This document shows, in pieces, positions 34,687 to 44,918 of a DNA stretch of 64,000 bases. The stretch is from Brasenia schreberi (lineage: Eukaryota; Streptophyta; Magnoliopsida; Nymphaeales; Cabombaceae). The position numbers and the translations under genes are program-made. The number at the start of each line of letters is the position of its first letter. The first letter of the stretch is position 1. Under the pieces are notes generated by a model that saw only the letters and a program-made list of their open reading frames with translations, was not told the origin of the DNA and searched no databases. Location: assembly GCA_036023115.1 (NCBI GenBank), contig JAYKKT010000076.1, positions 3,224,001-3,288,000 on the forward strand, given 5' to 3'.

Positions 34687-37600
34687 TTAGTATTGAATAT
34701 TGATAGGATCTGCTAAATTCCTACCTTCTACATCGATCAACCAATACGAATTGTTCGTAGTGGTTGCTCGTACAACATAGGGTCCATCCCAGTTGGGGCG
34801 CCATTTGCCTAAGGGGTGTGGGCCACGATGGTGGATGGTTTTCAAGACCAGATCTCCCACTTCAAAGTGGCGAGGTCTCATGTGTTTGCTATAATGTCGG
34901 GCTATCCTTTGTCGGTATGCACGAGCATGATCCATGGCAAGGAGTCGCCTCTCATCTAGCAAATCTAGTTCGGCCATCCTAGCATGCTGAAGCGTCTCTA
35001 GGGGGAGGTCGAGTGCAATGGATGTATGGAATGAATGCAGTTGGGTATGAATGGGAAGAATGGCGTTTGTGCCATAGACCAATTCGAATGGTGTGGCATT
35101 TGTGGGAGTCCGGATGGAAGTCCTATAAGCCCATAAGGCTTCATCCAGCTTCTCATGCCACCTCCTACCCTTCTCTAAGGTCTTCTCAATGATACCAATG
35201 AGAGTCTTGTTTGTGGCTTCGGCTTGGCCGTTGCCTTGAGGGTAGTAGGGCGAGGAGAAGTGGTGAGTTATGCCATACGTGTTGCACAACTTAACCATCC
35301 GCTCGTTCTTGAATGGGGTACCATTATCAGACACAAGGTCTCGTGGAACCCCAAATCGAGCCAAGATATTCCTCCGGATGAAAGCCACCACATGTTGCCC
35401 CATCACATTCGTTAGGGAAATGGCCTCCACCCACTTGGAGAAATACTCCGTGGCTGCTAAAATAAAACGATGCCCATTCGAGGCCTTTGGAAATATGGGG
35501 CCTACAATGTCAAACGCCCACATGGTAAATGGCCAGGGGCTGACCACGGAATGCAATGCAGATGAAGGGATATGAATGGCGTGCCCATGCACTTGACATG
35601 GATGACACTTCCTAACATGATCGTGACAATCCTTTTTCAGGGTGGACCAAAAATAACCCCCTCTAAGTATTTTCATCGCCATCATGTTGGCATTAACATG
35701 ACCTCCACATTCTCCATCGTGGAACTCGTGCATCACTATCCTAGCCTCCTCTAGGTCGATACATCTAAGCAGAATGCCGGTAAAACTCTTTTTGTATAAG
35801 ACCCCACCCAGAATGGTGTATCGGGTCGAAATCTTACGAATGAATGCCCTATCTTTGGATGTGGCATCCTCGGTGAACCCCCTATTTTCTAAAAATTGTT
35901 TTATGTCATAGAACCAGGGTTTTTCAATAGACTCTGGGGTGTTTTGGCAAATATCCAAGTCGTGTGTGGATGGATGGGGCGCATGCCATATTTCCAAAGA
36001 TCTGGTCCCTGAAATGGGATCGACCTTCAGGGCTGAACCCAAGGAGGAGAGGGCATCGGCGATGCCATTGTCCTCTCTTCCCACGTGTGTGAGCTTACAC
36101 GACCGGAAGGATTGGACCAATCGAGTGGCCAACTTGTGATATGGAAGTAGTTTCTCATTACGTACTTGCCAAATTTTTAAAACCTGGTTTATGACAAGGA
36201 GCGAATCTCCAAAGACCTCGATGCATGATGCCCCTAGAGTTTTCGAAATCCTTAAGCCTTGTATGAGTGCTTCATACTCAGCTACGTTGTTGGAACATTC
36301 GAAATCTAAGCGGACGCGTATGGGAATCTCGCCCTTTTCAGGGGAGATTAGGATGATCCCGGCACCAGCCCCTCGTTGGTTTCGTGCCCCGTCGAAGTGC
36401 ATCTTCCACACTTGGTTTTCGAAAGAATTTGCCAAAATGTGGTTTTGAAAATGGTTTTGCAATATGCCTTCATCAGGCATTTCTACAAGAGTGGGATATG
36501 CGTCCTCCAAGGGGAAGTCAGCCACGTAATCTGCTAGGGCTTGCCCCTTAACGGAGATCTGGTGATGGTATTTTAGATCATACTCCATTAGAAGGAGTTG
36601 CCATTTGCCCAATCTACCCGTGAGAATGGGTTTTTCGAACAAGTGCTTGATTGGATCAAGCTTGGACACTATCCAGATCTCATGATCTAGGAAGTAGTGT
36701 CTGAATTTCTGGCAGGCCCAGACTAGGGCCAAGCACGTCTTCTCCATGGCTTGATAATTTCGTTCATAAGCCAAGAGAGTTTTCGAAATATAGTAGATGG
36801 CATACTCCTTATGGGTGTCATCCTCGTATTGAGCCAACAGGGCTCCTAAAGCATTTGCATGCACGGAGATGTATAATAAAAGCGGTTTTCCTTGCTTTGG
36901 AGGATTCAAAACGGGGGGATTAACCAAGTATGCCTTTAGTCTCTCGAAGGACTTTTGGCATTCGTCATCCCATAAGAACTTCGTACCCTTCCTCAACAGT
37001 TTGTTGAAGGGTTTGCATCTAGTTGCCAGATTCGATATGAATCGGCGCACAGATTGTAATCGACCTTGAAGGCTACGGACTTGGGTGAGATTGGAGGGTG
37101 GAGCCATGTCTATGATGGCTCGACACTTAGAGGGGTCGACTTCTATTCCCCTTTGGCTCACCATAAAGCCTAGAAGCTTCCCTGATTCTACCCCGAACAC
37201 ACATTTTTGAGGGTTTAGCTTTACTTTGTAAAGCCTAAGCCTTTCGAAGATTTTTTGTAAACATTCGATATGGGTGCATCGGGTTTTGGATTTTGCCAAG
37301 AGATCATCTACATACACTTCTACAAGCTCGTGAATTTGATCATGGAAGATCGTGTTCATGGCTCGTTGGTATATTGCGCCGGCATTTTTCAAACCAAAGG
37401 GCATGACTGTATAGCAGTACGTGCCCCATGGGGTTGTGAAGGCGGTCTTACCCTGATCTCGTGGGCTTAGTTTGATTTGATTATAGCCTGAATAGCCATC
37501 CATAAATGAAAACATTTCATGATTTGCAGTACTATCGACTATCAAATCTATGTTTGGTAAAGGATAATTATCCTTTGGAGTGGCTTTATTCAGGTTTCTG

Positions 37601-38463
37601 AAATCGATGCATATTCGAATTTTCCCATTGGTTTTTCGAACTACAACGATATTTGACAACCAATCAGAATACGCAATGGGTTTTATAAATCCGGCTTTTA
37701 GCAGATCTTCTAAACCCTCTTTGACTTGCGTGTGTACATTCGGGTGTATTTTCCTAAGCTTCTGCTTTATTGGTTTTACACCTACATCTAAGGGAAGACG
37801 ATGTTCGACTATGCTGGGATCTATGCCCGGCATGTCTTCATACGTCCATGCAAACACATCTAAATAGGTTCGTAGAAAGGCGATGAATGCTGCCTTTTCA
37901 GTTTCATGCAAGCATGCGCCTATTTTGATGGTTTTGGGATTTGAATCATCCCCTAGGTTCACCTCTACGAAATCTCCTCCTACTGATTGGGAAGGTCTTT
38001 CAAAATCGAGAATTCTACGAAATTCTGGGAGCTCAGAAGTGGGATCTTCCTCAAGGGGATCCACTTCTGGGCTTTGATCATTCTCGTGGGCTTTAGACCC
38101 GAGGGAACTTGATGCGTGGTTTTCAAAATAACCTGGTTTTGTACTTGGATTTTCAAGTGATTTCGAAATTTTTGGTCTGGCTATGCAGACAACGTTTCTT
38201 TCGAAATCCTTTTCTTTCGCCAAAGTCATACCAGGAGCAGCTATGTACAAAATCTTTTTGGTATTTTCCAAATTTTCGATTTTTTTGGGTTTTTGTAAAA
38301 CAAGAACTTTGGGAACTATACAAAGCACACTTTTTTCGAGTTTTTGCTTTTCCATTGTTTTTGGTTTTTCTTGTTTTTCGATTTTTTTGGATTTTAAGTT
38401 TTCAAATGTTTTTGGTATTTTTAGAAAAAGGGATCTTCCGTCATACCTACAAAGGGAAAACAC
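34687..38463 (-). CDS. pol: C2 pol: RT, two RNase H regions, integrase (1258 aa)
   Basis: Same domain order and catalytic residues as C1 pol (YVDD, second RNase H, integrase D-D-E, GPY). Two differences from C1 are visible. A CCGC to CGCG change near 36315 replaces Ala by Arg in the second RNase H (IPIAVRL to IPIRVRL). A one-base deletion in TTTAAGT near 34688 shifts the frame at the very end, so the protein stops after NIQY and lacks the last six residues (LKKYHV). That loss lies beyond the GPY motif and is probably mild. Like C1 it has no ATG at its head and follows the gag TAA in frame. Confidence 0.94.
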   Translation of the reverse strand: MFSLCRYDGRSLFLKIPKTFENLKSKKIEKQEKPKTMEKQKLEKSVLCIVPKVLVLQKPKKIENLENTKKILYIAAPGMTLAKEKDFERNVVCIARPKISKSLENPSTKPGYFENHASSSLGSKAHENDQSPEVDPLEEDPTSELPEFRRILDFERPSQSVGGDFVEVNLGDDSNPKTIKIGACLHETEKAAFIAFLRTYLDVFAWTYEDMPGIDPSIVEHRLPLDVGVKPIKQKLRKIHPNVHTQVKEGLEDLLKAGFIKPIAYSDWLSNIVVVRKTNGKIRICIDFRNLNKATPKDNYPLPNIDLIVDSTANHEMFSFMDGYSGYNQIKLSPRDQGKTAFTTPWGTYCYTVMPFGLKNAGAIYQRAMNTIFHDQIHELVEVYVDDLLAKSKTRCTHIECLQKIFERLRLYKVKLNPQKCVFGVESGKLLGFMVSQRGIEVDPSKCRAIIDMAPPSNLTQVRSLQGRLQSVRRFISNLATRCKPFNKLLRKGTKFLWDDECQKSFERLKAYLVNPPVLNPPKQGKPLLLYISVHANALGALLAQYEDDTHKEYAIYYISKTLLAYERNYQAMEKTCLALVWACQKFRHYFLDHEIWIVSKLDPIKHLFEKPILTGRLGKWQLLLMEYDLKYHHQISVKGQALADYVADFPLEDAYPTLVEMPDEGILQNHFQNHILANSFENQVWKMHFDGARNQRGAGAGIILISPEKGEIPIRVRLDFECSNNVAEYEALIQGLRISKTLGASCIEVFGDSLLVINQVLKIWQVRNEKLLPYHKLATRLVQSFRSCKLTHVGREDNGIADALSSLGSALKVDPISGTRSLEIWHAPHPSTHDLDICQNTPESIEKPWFYDIKQFLENRGFTEDATSKDRAFIRKISTRYTILGGVLYKKSFTGILLRCIDLEEARIVMHEFHDGECGGHVNANMMAMKILRGGYFWSTLKKDCHDHVRKCHPCQVHGHAIHIPSSALHSVVSPWPFTMWAFDIVGPIFPKASNGHRFILAATEYFSKWVEAISLTNVMGQHVVAFIRRNILARFGVPRDLVSDNGTPFKNERMVKLCNTYGITHHFSSPYYPQGNGQAEATNKTLIGIIEKTLEKGRRWHEKLDEALWAYRTSIRTPTNATPFELVYGTNAILPIHTQLHSFHTSIALDLPLETLQHARMAELDLLDERRLLAMDHARAYRQRIARHYSKHMRPRHFEVGDLVLKTIHHRGPHPLGKWRPNWDGPYVVRATTTNNSYWLIDVEGRNLADPINIQY

Positions 38464-38469
38464 TATGGG

Positions 38470-41340
38470 TTAGACTCGGAATAGGAGGTCTAAACCATAG
38501 GTCTCTTCTAAGACAGGCTCCGGGGCACCCTTGACCCAGGTGGTCACAGGGGGTGGCTCCGGCGGTATTCGGGGAGTATAGCCGATCCCATATCGGCTTG
38601 GGTTGGCCCTAGGAAGGATGGGCTCTAGGAGACCCTGGTTTTGTGCCCCTAGACTCTTGTAGGGCGTGTAGCCCATGTTCAATAACATGTTCCACGACCT
38701 TTTGTTTTTTGAAAAGATGGGATACAAGTCGTGGTCCTGGAACATGCTATTGTCCATATTAGGCTCGTAGGGCCTTTTGTCCGGGGATTTTGGAAATAGG
38801 GAACGCTTGGGTTTTCCTAGGAGGATTAGAGTCGGGAGGGGGCCTGCTTTGGGCGGCCCCTTCACACATACAACCTTCCTAGGGTTGTTCAACACGAGCC
38901 GAGGTGGCTCAACCATAATTTGCCCCAGGTTAGCCTCATGGGCCTGGGAGCTCGATAAACAAGGGGAGTTTATGATCCCCTGAAGTTGTGGGTGACTCTC
39001 ACCTAGGATCACTACGACTTGGTCCCTAAAAGGGATCTTGACACACCTGTGGAAGGTGGATGGCACAACGCACAAACTGTGTATCCAGGGTCTTCCCAGC
39101 AACAGGTTATAATGGGGGTGGATGTCCAAGACATGGAACACCCCCGTGTGTTCGATCCTTCCCGTTTCCATTGGGAGTTCGATGGATCCTAAAGGCCTAG
39201 ACGCATTCCCATCGTATCCAGTGATAACGATGGGGCTTGGGTTCACTGAAGTCAAGGTGACTCCGATTTTGTACGCCACGTGAAGTGGAAGGATGTTGAG
39301 CCCTCCTCCACCATCGACTAGGCACCTGTCCAGAGAGTGGTTGTTCAGAACCACCTCGATATGCAGGGCCTGGTTATGGGTTTCGTAGGGTCTATCTACA
39401 TCATCTTCCGAAAAGGTGATGGGCGATTTTGCTCCTAACAAAGCCACTTGGGCAGACAAGGACTCCGGACTTATGTTCGAATCAACCTTGGCCCTTTCTA
39501 GAATTTTCTCTAAGACAAGTCTATGCCTAGGAGAGGTTTTGATAAGCTCTAGGATAGACATGTGAATAGGAATCTTTGAAAGGTGGTTTTCGAAATCATA
39601 AGGATTTAGGATGATTTTGTCCTTATCTGCTTTTGGCGGACCACTAGGGATACATGCTTTTGAGGGGCCAGGCACACTGACCACCTTTTGAGCACCTTGA
39701 AGGTGTGGGGGTTGGTAGATCCTCCCGGATCTAGTGACTTCCCCCACGACCAGCCTAGGGTTTGCGCTAAACTTGGCTCTAAGGATGAGCTGAGGAGAAC
39801 CTTGGATTTTCAAAACTGGTTTTGCCGGGGTTTTCACTTTTGATGGTCCCCGAATGACGACTTGGGCGGGCCTCTTGTATAGTACAAGGATGGGCGCACA
39901 AGCAGGTCGACCAGGTTCGGGCTTTCGCGCTAGTTCCTTGGAAATGGTGAGGGTACATACCTCCTTTCCTTTCCCACTGCCACTGGCGTGTTTGGGAAAG
40001 GGTTCCTTGAAGATAGCTTGAGGTGGCTCAGATTCCGCAGTGACCTGGAGCCGGCCCTCCGCTATCAAGTTCTCAATTTTATTTAGAAGAGAGAAGCACC
40101 GTTTGGTATCATGGCCTTTGAGCCGATGATACTTGCAAAACCGGTTTAAATACCCCCCTTTGGACGTGACTCCTTCGGGGATTTCAGGGAGTTCGATCAT
40201 GCCCTGGGCAAGTAGGAGGTCTAGGACCTCCGACACAGGTTGCCCCAGCGGAGTGTACTCCCGTTTTTCAATTGGTTTTGAAAAATTGCGTTCTCTCTTA
40301 TTTTCTATTTTTTCGAAATTTTTAGAAGTGCCCGCCATGCCTGGATCCACCCGGACATTGGCGATTTTATGGGGCTTTGCCCCTTTGTCCGTTGTGGGCA
40401 GCCCATATGCGATGGGCTTTTCCACACGTGTTTTGGGAACGGCACTTCCTTTCCATAAGTGGTCGTATGTCCCTTTTCGCAAGTTGGTTTCGAAAAGGGA
40501 GGCTTTTTTGATCAACTTATGGAAAGTTGAAATCTCATGGAGCGAGAGAAGGGTTTTTAACTCGTTTTTAAAATTATCCAGGATGAGCATTACTGCGCAT
40601 CCTTCGGATATAGGCTCTCGCACTTGGCCTAAAAGAGACCTCCATCTTATAATGAAGGCATGCACGTCTTCGTTCATGCCTTGCTTTGTATCCCTTAAAG
40701 TATTCAGGGTTGGCGTGACTTCCACGTTGTGTGCAAATCTTTGCATGAAGCAGTTCGCTAACTCTTCAAAAGTAGCGAACTGGCTTAAGTCGTAGGAAGC
40801 CAGCCATTTGGCAGCTGTGCCCTTAAGGGATAGAGGGAACCAATACACCCATTTCATCGAGTCCTTTTTCTTCTTATGGGCTCGACGTGAGAAAAGCTGC
40901 AAGTGAGACCTAGGGTCTCCCATGCCATCATACCGATGGAAGTTCGGTATTTCATCGTCACTGTCTGTTTCGTAATCCATAGGAAGGAAATCAGACAGGG
41001 CGTAGCTTCTTTTCTCTTTATTTTGCCCTTTCAGCAGTTGCTGTAGGGCTTTACGGTCCTTTTGTGTGAAGGACTCGTGGTATTGGTTGCCTTCCATTAC
41101 GGAGGCTTCTTTTTGCTTGCGAGGTTTTTCAATTTTCTTTTTAGGCCTTTGTTCACCGTTTGATGAACACGAATCGCCTACTTCAGCCTCTTGGCTGAGA
41201 GCATCGATTTTGGCCTCAAATTCCCTTCTCAAGTCCTCGATTTCATCTAGTTTTATTTTGTTTTTGAAAATCCTCCTAGAGTGAGAACTTGATGCGCATG
41301 AGCCTTGGCTCGACACTTCACTTGGATTGGATTTTGACAT
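38470..41340 (-). CDS. gag: C2 gag-protease polyprotein (956 aa)
   Basis: Nearly identical to C1 gag: ATG at 41340, capsid-type domain, CKYHRLKGHDTKRC, VDGGGGLNILPL protease, G-patch-like tail, TAA at 38472-38470. The only protein change I noticed is the penultimate residue (R for Q: LLFRV instead of LLFQV). The pol frame continues after the stop codon. Confidence 0.94.
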   Translation of the reverse strand: MSKSNPSEVSSQGSCASSSHSRRIFKNKIKLDEIEDLRREFEAKIDALSQEAEVGDSCSSNGEQRPKKKIEKPRKQKEASVMEGNQYHESFTQKDRKALQQLLKGQNKEKRSYALSDFLPMDYETDSDDEIPNFHRYDGMGDPRSHLQLFSRRAHKKKKDSMKWVYWFPLSLKGTAAKWLASYDLSQFATFEELANCFMQRFAHNVEVTPTLNTLRDTKQGMNEDVHAFIIRWRSLLGQVREPISEGCAVMLILDNFKNELKTLLSLHEISTFHKLIKKASLFETNLRKGTYDHLWKGSAVPKTRVEKPIAYGLPTTDKGAKPHKIANVRVDPGMAGTSKNFEKIENKRERNFSKPIEKREYTPLGQPVSEVLDLLLAQGMIELPEIPEGVTSKGGYLNRFCKYHRLKGHDTKRCFSLLNKIENLIAEGRLQVTAESEPPQAIFKEPFPKHASGSGKGKEVCTLTISKELARKPEPGRPACAPILVLYKRPAQVVIRGPSKVKTPAKPVLKIQGSPQLILRAKFSANPRLVVGEVTRSGRIYQPPHLQGAQKVVSVPGPSKACIPSGPPKADKDKIILNPYDFENHLSKIPIHMSILELIKTSPRHRLVLEKILERAKVDSNISPESLSAQVALLGAKSPITFSEDDVDRPYETHNQALHIEVVLNNHSLDRCLVDGGGGLNILPLHVAYKIGVTLTSVNPSPIVITGYDGNASRPLGSIELPMETGRIEHTGVFHVLDIHPHYNLLLGRPWIHSLCVVPSTFHRCVKIPFRDQVVVILGESHPQLQGIINSPCLSSSQAHEANLGQIMVEPPRLVLNNPRKVVCVKGPPKAGPLPTLILLGKPKRSLFPKSPDKRPYEPNMDNSMFQDHDLYPIFSKNKRSWNMLLNMGYTPYKSLGAQNQGLLEPILPRANPSRYGIGYTPRIPPEPPPVTTWVKGAPEPVLEETYGLDLLFRV

Positions 41341-41460
41341 GCTTTTCAAGCTTTTTTCAAAATTTCCTAAGTAACAGCAAAGAAAACAAGTTAAAACGAC
41401 ACCTTTATAAGATTTTCGCAAGACTCCTACAAGTAAACTCGATTTTTTGAAAAGGCTCAC

Positions 41461-41479
41461 GTCCCCACCGGGCGTGCCA
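41461..41479 (-). promoter_or_regulatory. C2 primer-binding site with one extra base
   Basis: Minus strand TGGCACGCCCGGTGGGGAC: one G more than in A, C1 and D, at position 16 of the site. It may weaken primer pairing in this copy, or be a consensus error. Confidence 0.7.
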
Positions 41480-41999
41480 ATCTCTGTAGACGCGCGAAAA
41501 TCCCCGCCTCTTCGCCCCTTTCGTGGCTTGGAGTGGATCTTATCGTGCGTCTAAGGCCTATGTATACAAACAGGGCGTGCCAGCTAGCTTACTTTAAGCT
41601 AGCGAAGATATATTTAACACTGACTTCTAAACGTGGCGACTGTGAGCAAGTGAGCTCTTGTCGTCGCAGACCTTCTTGCACCGATGCGCAAGGGTCAGTC
41701 TGTACGCTTTTGCAAAAATCGAGTTTTAGGGAGAAAGTCTACGAAACGATTCGAGGTGTCTATTTCGGGTCTTTAAGATGCGATTGCATGTTTTAGATTA
41801 CGTGGATTTGCACATGCCTAAGTCTTTTCTTTTATCCCCTTTTGGGTCGCCTAGTTTGTGTGTTATGAACACTCCACTACATGGGCGAATTCGAGCGGGG
41901 GTTGCTTCGATGCAATATGCGTCCTACCTCGTGGTATGGCGTAGATGCAATGCAAACTCACGCTACTCCAAGGGGAAAACCCGAAATGTAAAGACAATG

Positions 42000-42096
42000 C
42001 TGAAGGGAAATAACAGAAGGGAAATAACCGAAGGGAAATAACCGAAGGGAAATAACCGAAGGGAAATAACCGAAGGGAAATAACCGAAGGGAAATA
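42000..42096 (-). repeat. 14-bp tandem array in LTR_3 (7 units)
   Basis: CCGAAGGGAAATAA units, same count as LTR_1. Confidence 0.93.
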
Positions 42097-42115
42097 TGTA
42101 TATATCTTATGTATA

Positions 42116-42741
42116 TGAGCCCTTACTCGGGTCTTGCAAATAAGAGCGAAGGCTCAATGTGGGTGCGTGTTTGAATTGAAAGACTTACACACACGACATG
42201 AAATTAAACCCAAATATAAATTGCAGTATGGCCTTGACTAAGGTCCTGGGAGTAAGAGCGAAGGCTCAATGTGTGTGAGAGTGCTTGAATTGAAGTACTA
42301 CACACACGACATAAATGAAACCCAAATATAACTGCAATAAGGCCTTTACTAAGGTCTTGGGAGTAAGAGCGAAGGCTCAATGTGTGTGAAAGTGCTTGAA
42401 TTGAAAGACTACTCACACGACAATAAATGAAACCCAAATAGTATAGGTCGGCCCTTACTTGGGTCTTTCAAATAAGAGCGAAAGCTCAATGTGTGTGAGA
42501 GTGTTTAAATTGAAAGACTTACTCACACGACTTGAAATGAAACCCAAATAGTATAGGTCGGCCCTTACTTGGGTCTTTCAAATAAGAGCGAAAGCTCAAT
42601 GTGTGTGAGAGTGTTTAAATTGAAAGACTTACTCACACGACTTGAAATGAAACCCAAATAGTATAGGTCGGCCCTTACTTGGGTCTTTCAAATAAGAGCG
42701 AAAGCTCAATGTGTGTGAGAGTGTTTAAATTGAAAGACAAC
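42116..42741 (-). repeat. Hairpin repeat array in LTR_3
   Basis: Six GAGC-GAAR-GCTC units as in LTR_1; the 110-bp units begin at 42437. Confidence 0.93.
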
Positions 42742-43680
42742 ACACCCAACTTAAACAAAACCCTTCGGAAATGAAATATATACGTATACTTATATATTAG
42801 GGGCTGATTAGGCCCGTGTGTGTTCAAAATCGTGCACGCCTAAGAGAGTGCACGTGTGTGGTTGTGCCAAGCCACGTTATTACAAGCGGGGGGAGACTAT
42901 GCTCCGTTATTACAACCCCGTATCAAATTGAATTTCAAGCAAGTGTATGATTAAAGACCGAGTTTAGAAACTTACAAGTAGCTGGTCCGTAGAGGTCTTG
43001 CTTGAGCGTGGCCTTGGCTTTGGGCTGCAAATGGGAGCTCCGCGAAGGTGTGTGACCAAGAGTGCTGGCCGGCTGCAAATGGGGCGCGGGATGGACGCCT
43101 CGAAGGGGAACGGTGGCAAGTGGGCGGCGCCTCCAAGTAGGGAGTTTAGAGTGGCTGACTAAGTGGGTCTTAGGGTCACTAGGTAAGTTAGGGACTTAGG
43201 GAAACTGGACCTAAAAGGTGAGCTAGTGGGAAGGCCAAAGAGGACGCCTAGGGGGAGGTCGGCCGAATGGGAGATGGTGGCTGAGCAGTGGCCAGCCACT
43301 TGGGTTATCCTAGGTTCGGCTAGGCTTAGGTGGTGGCGGCAAAGAGGCTGAGCTAAGGGGAAGATGGGTGGCTAAGAGTGGAGAGGTGGTAGAGAGTGGT
43401 TTTGAGGGAGTTAGGGGGACTTACCGAATGGGAAGGAGTGGCGGCAAAGGTGGCTGTCGGCTGGTGGAAGATGGGAGAAGGAGAGGGCCCGGCTGAGTGA
43501 GGTGGTGGCGTCCGGCTGGTGGGGTAGTGATGGTGGATGGAAGAGGGAGAGTGGCGGAGCAGGTGGCGGCTGGTGGGGCTGGAGCTGTTGGGAAGACGGG
43601 TGAGAGATGGGAGAGGAAGAGGGCCCGGCTGGTGGTGGAAAGTGGTTCCCACTTGAAAAACCCGCCCACAATGAGGGGGG

Positions 43681-43688
43681 TTTAAATA
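43681..43688 (-). promoter_or_regulatory. TATA-like box in LTR_3 (5' LTR of C2)
   Basis: Minus strand TATTTAAA, same context as in LTR_1 and LTR_2. Confidence 0.65.
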
Positions 43689-43689
43689 G

Positions 43690-44085
43690 GGGATGGGTAG
43701 GTCGGTTAGGGCTGGGTTGTGGGTAGTGGTTAGGTGGTTTAGGTAGGGTAGTATGTAGATAAGGTGGGCTGGATGGGGTTGGGCCAGATATTTTAAAACT
43801 AGGGGTTTGGGAAAATCGTGGGCTAAGGGTGGTTTAGGGCTAGGTTAGGTGGTTGGGTTTTAGGGTGAGGTTTAGTGAGCTAGGTTAGGTGGTTTAGGCT
43901 AGGTTTAGGCTAGGATTAGGGAAATTAATCTAGGTTTAGGGAAGGATTAGGGGAGTGGGTTAGGTGATTAGGTTGGGATTAGGCCGGGATTAGGGAAGTG
44001 GGTTAGGTGATTAGGTTCAGATTAGGGGTGGATTAGGGGTTTAGGCTAGGTTTAGGCATTTTTGGCTAGGTTTAGGTGAAGGAGC
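43690..44085 (-). repeat. Telomere-like TTAGG-rich tract in LTR_3
   Basis: Same irregular series as in LTR_1. Confidence 0.85.
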
Positions 44086-44913
44086 TCCCTTAGCATGACC
44101 CATAGACCTTGATCACCTCATGTTGGTGCAGCCCTAGGTTAGGTTTTAGCTAATTACAAGCTTAAACCCACTCAATTAGGCTAAACCACAAGATTAAACC
44201 CAAACTTGACACACAAGTCAAGCTTAATACAACACTCTTGATATTTATCACCCCCACTCTCTCTCATGCCCAATATCCCACGTGAATTTCAAGTGGGCCC
44301 CACCTCCATTTATGAGAAGGTGATGTGGGCCATGGATATGGATATTGGATTGGATCTCTGGATCCAAATCCAAATCCAAGTCCACATATGGGTTTGGATT
44401 GGGATCTGGATATATATGGTCCAGATCCAATCCAAACTGAACTCTGACTCCTTCGAGCTGGGTTCGAAACGGACGATTCGTGCGGGGCCTGACAGCATCA
44501 GTACTCCGTCTGCGTTGGGTCTTCGCCAACATGGTCGTCCGCCTCCGTTTCTGCCTTCCGGAGATGACTTCAAATGATATTTTGGTAAGAACAGGGTCTT
44601 GGACGTTCGAGATCCTGGGGTGTGAATCAGATGCAAGAGTTGCTGCGCCGGGCTCGACAGGTGCTCCGGTTCCGGGCTCTTCTTGGCTCTCCTGGTCCTG
44701 TCTTGATCAGGCAAAGCCACTTCGGGGTTTCAAAACATGTTTTAAAAGGGTTTTCAAAAGCTATATTATATGTTTTTGAAAGATAAAGTTTAAAACATAT
44801 ATACAGGGTTGTTTGGAAGGCTCCTGGGTTTCCAAACTCAAAATGGCCCTTTGGGGCTGCTTGTATAAAACCAGATTCGTTTAAGAAATTCGTGGGATTT
44901 CGGGGTGTTTACA

Positions 44914-44918
44914 GCCTT
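44914..44918. repeat. Target-site duplication GCCTT, right copy
   Basis: Pairs with 8802-8806; together they bracket the 36.1-kb A+C block. Confidence 0.95.

Larger units (their letters stand above)
18649..44913 (-). mobile_element. Element C: tandem autonomous Tat retrotransposon (LTR-int-LTR-int-LTR)
   Basis: Three near-identical minus-strand LTRs (18649-22077, 30063-33498, 41485-44913) alternate with two interiors of 7985 and 7986 bp (22078-30062 and 33499-41484). The repeat period is 11.41-11.42 kb. Each interior has primer-binding site, gag-protease ORF, pol ORF, about 1.2 kb of noncoding DNA and a polypurine tract, in that order on the minus strand. Family signs of Tat/Ogre are: long LTRs, pol with FAWTYEDMPGIDP at its start, two RNase H regions, no chromodomain. 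The right edge is followed by GCCTT (44914-44918). The left edge abuts element A. Confidence 0.95.
41485..44913 (-). repeat. Element C LTR_3 (5' LTR of copy C2, 3429 bp)
   Basis: It ends at 44913 with ...GGGGTGTTTACA (U3 outer end), followed by GCCTT. At 44601 (G) and 44720 (C) it keeps the bases also found in B and D. It has one private change near 41814 (CACATGCC for CACGTGCC). Confidence 0.97.

Noticed and set aside
18649..44913. Possible third (env-like) ORF in C
   Set aside because: The regions between pol and the PPT and between PBS and gag hold no long open frame on the element's sense strand.
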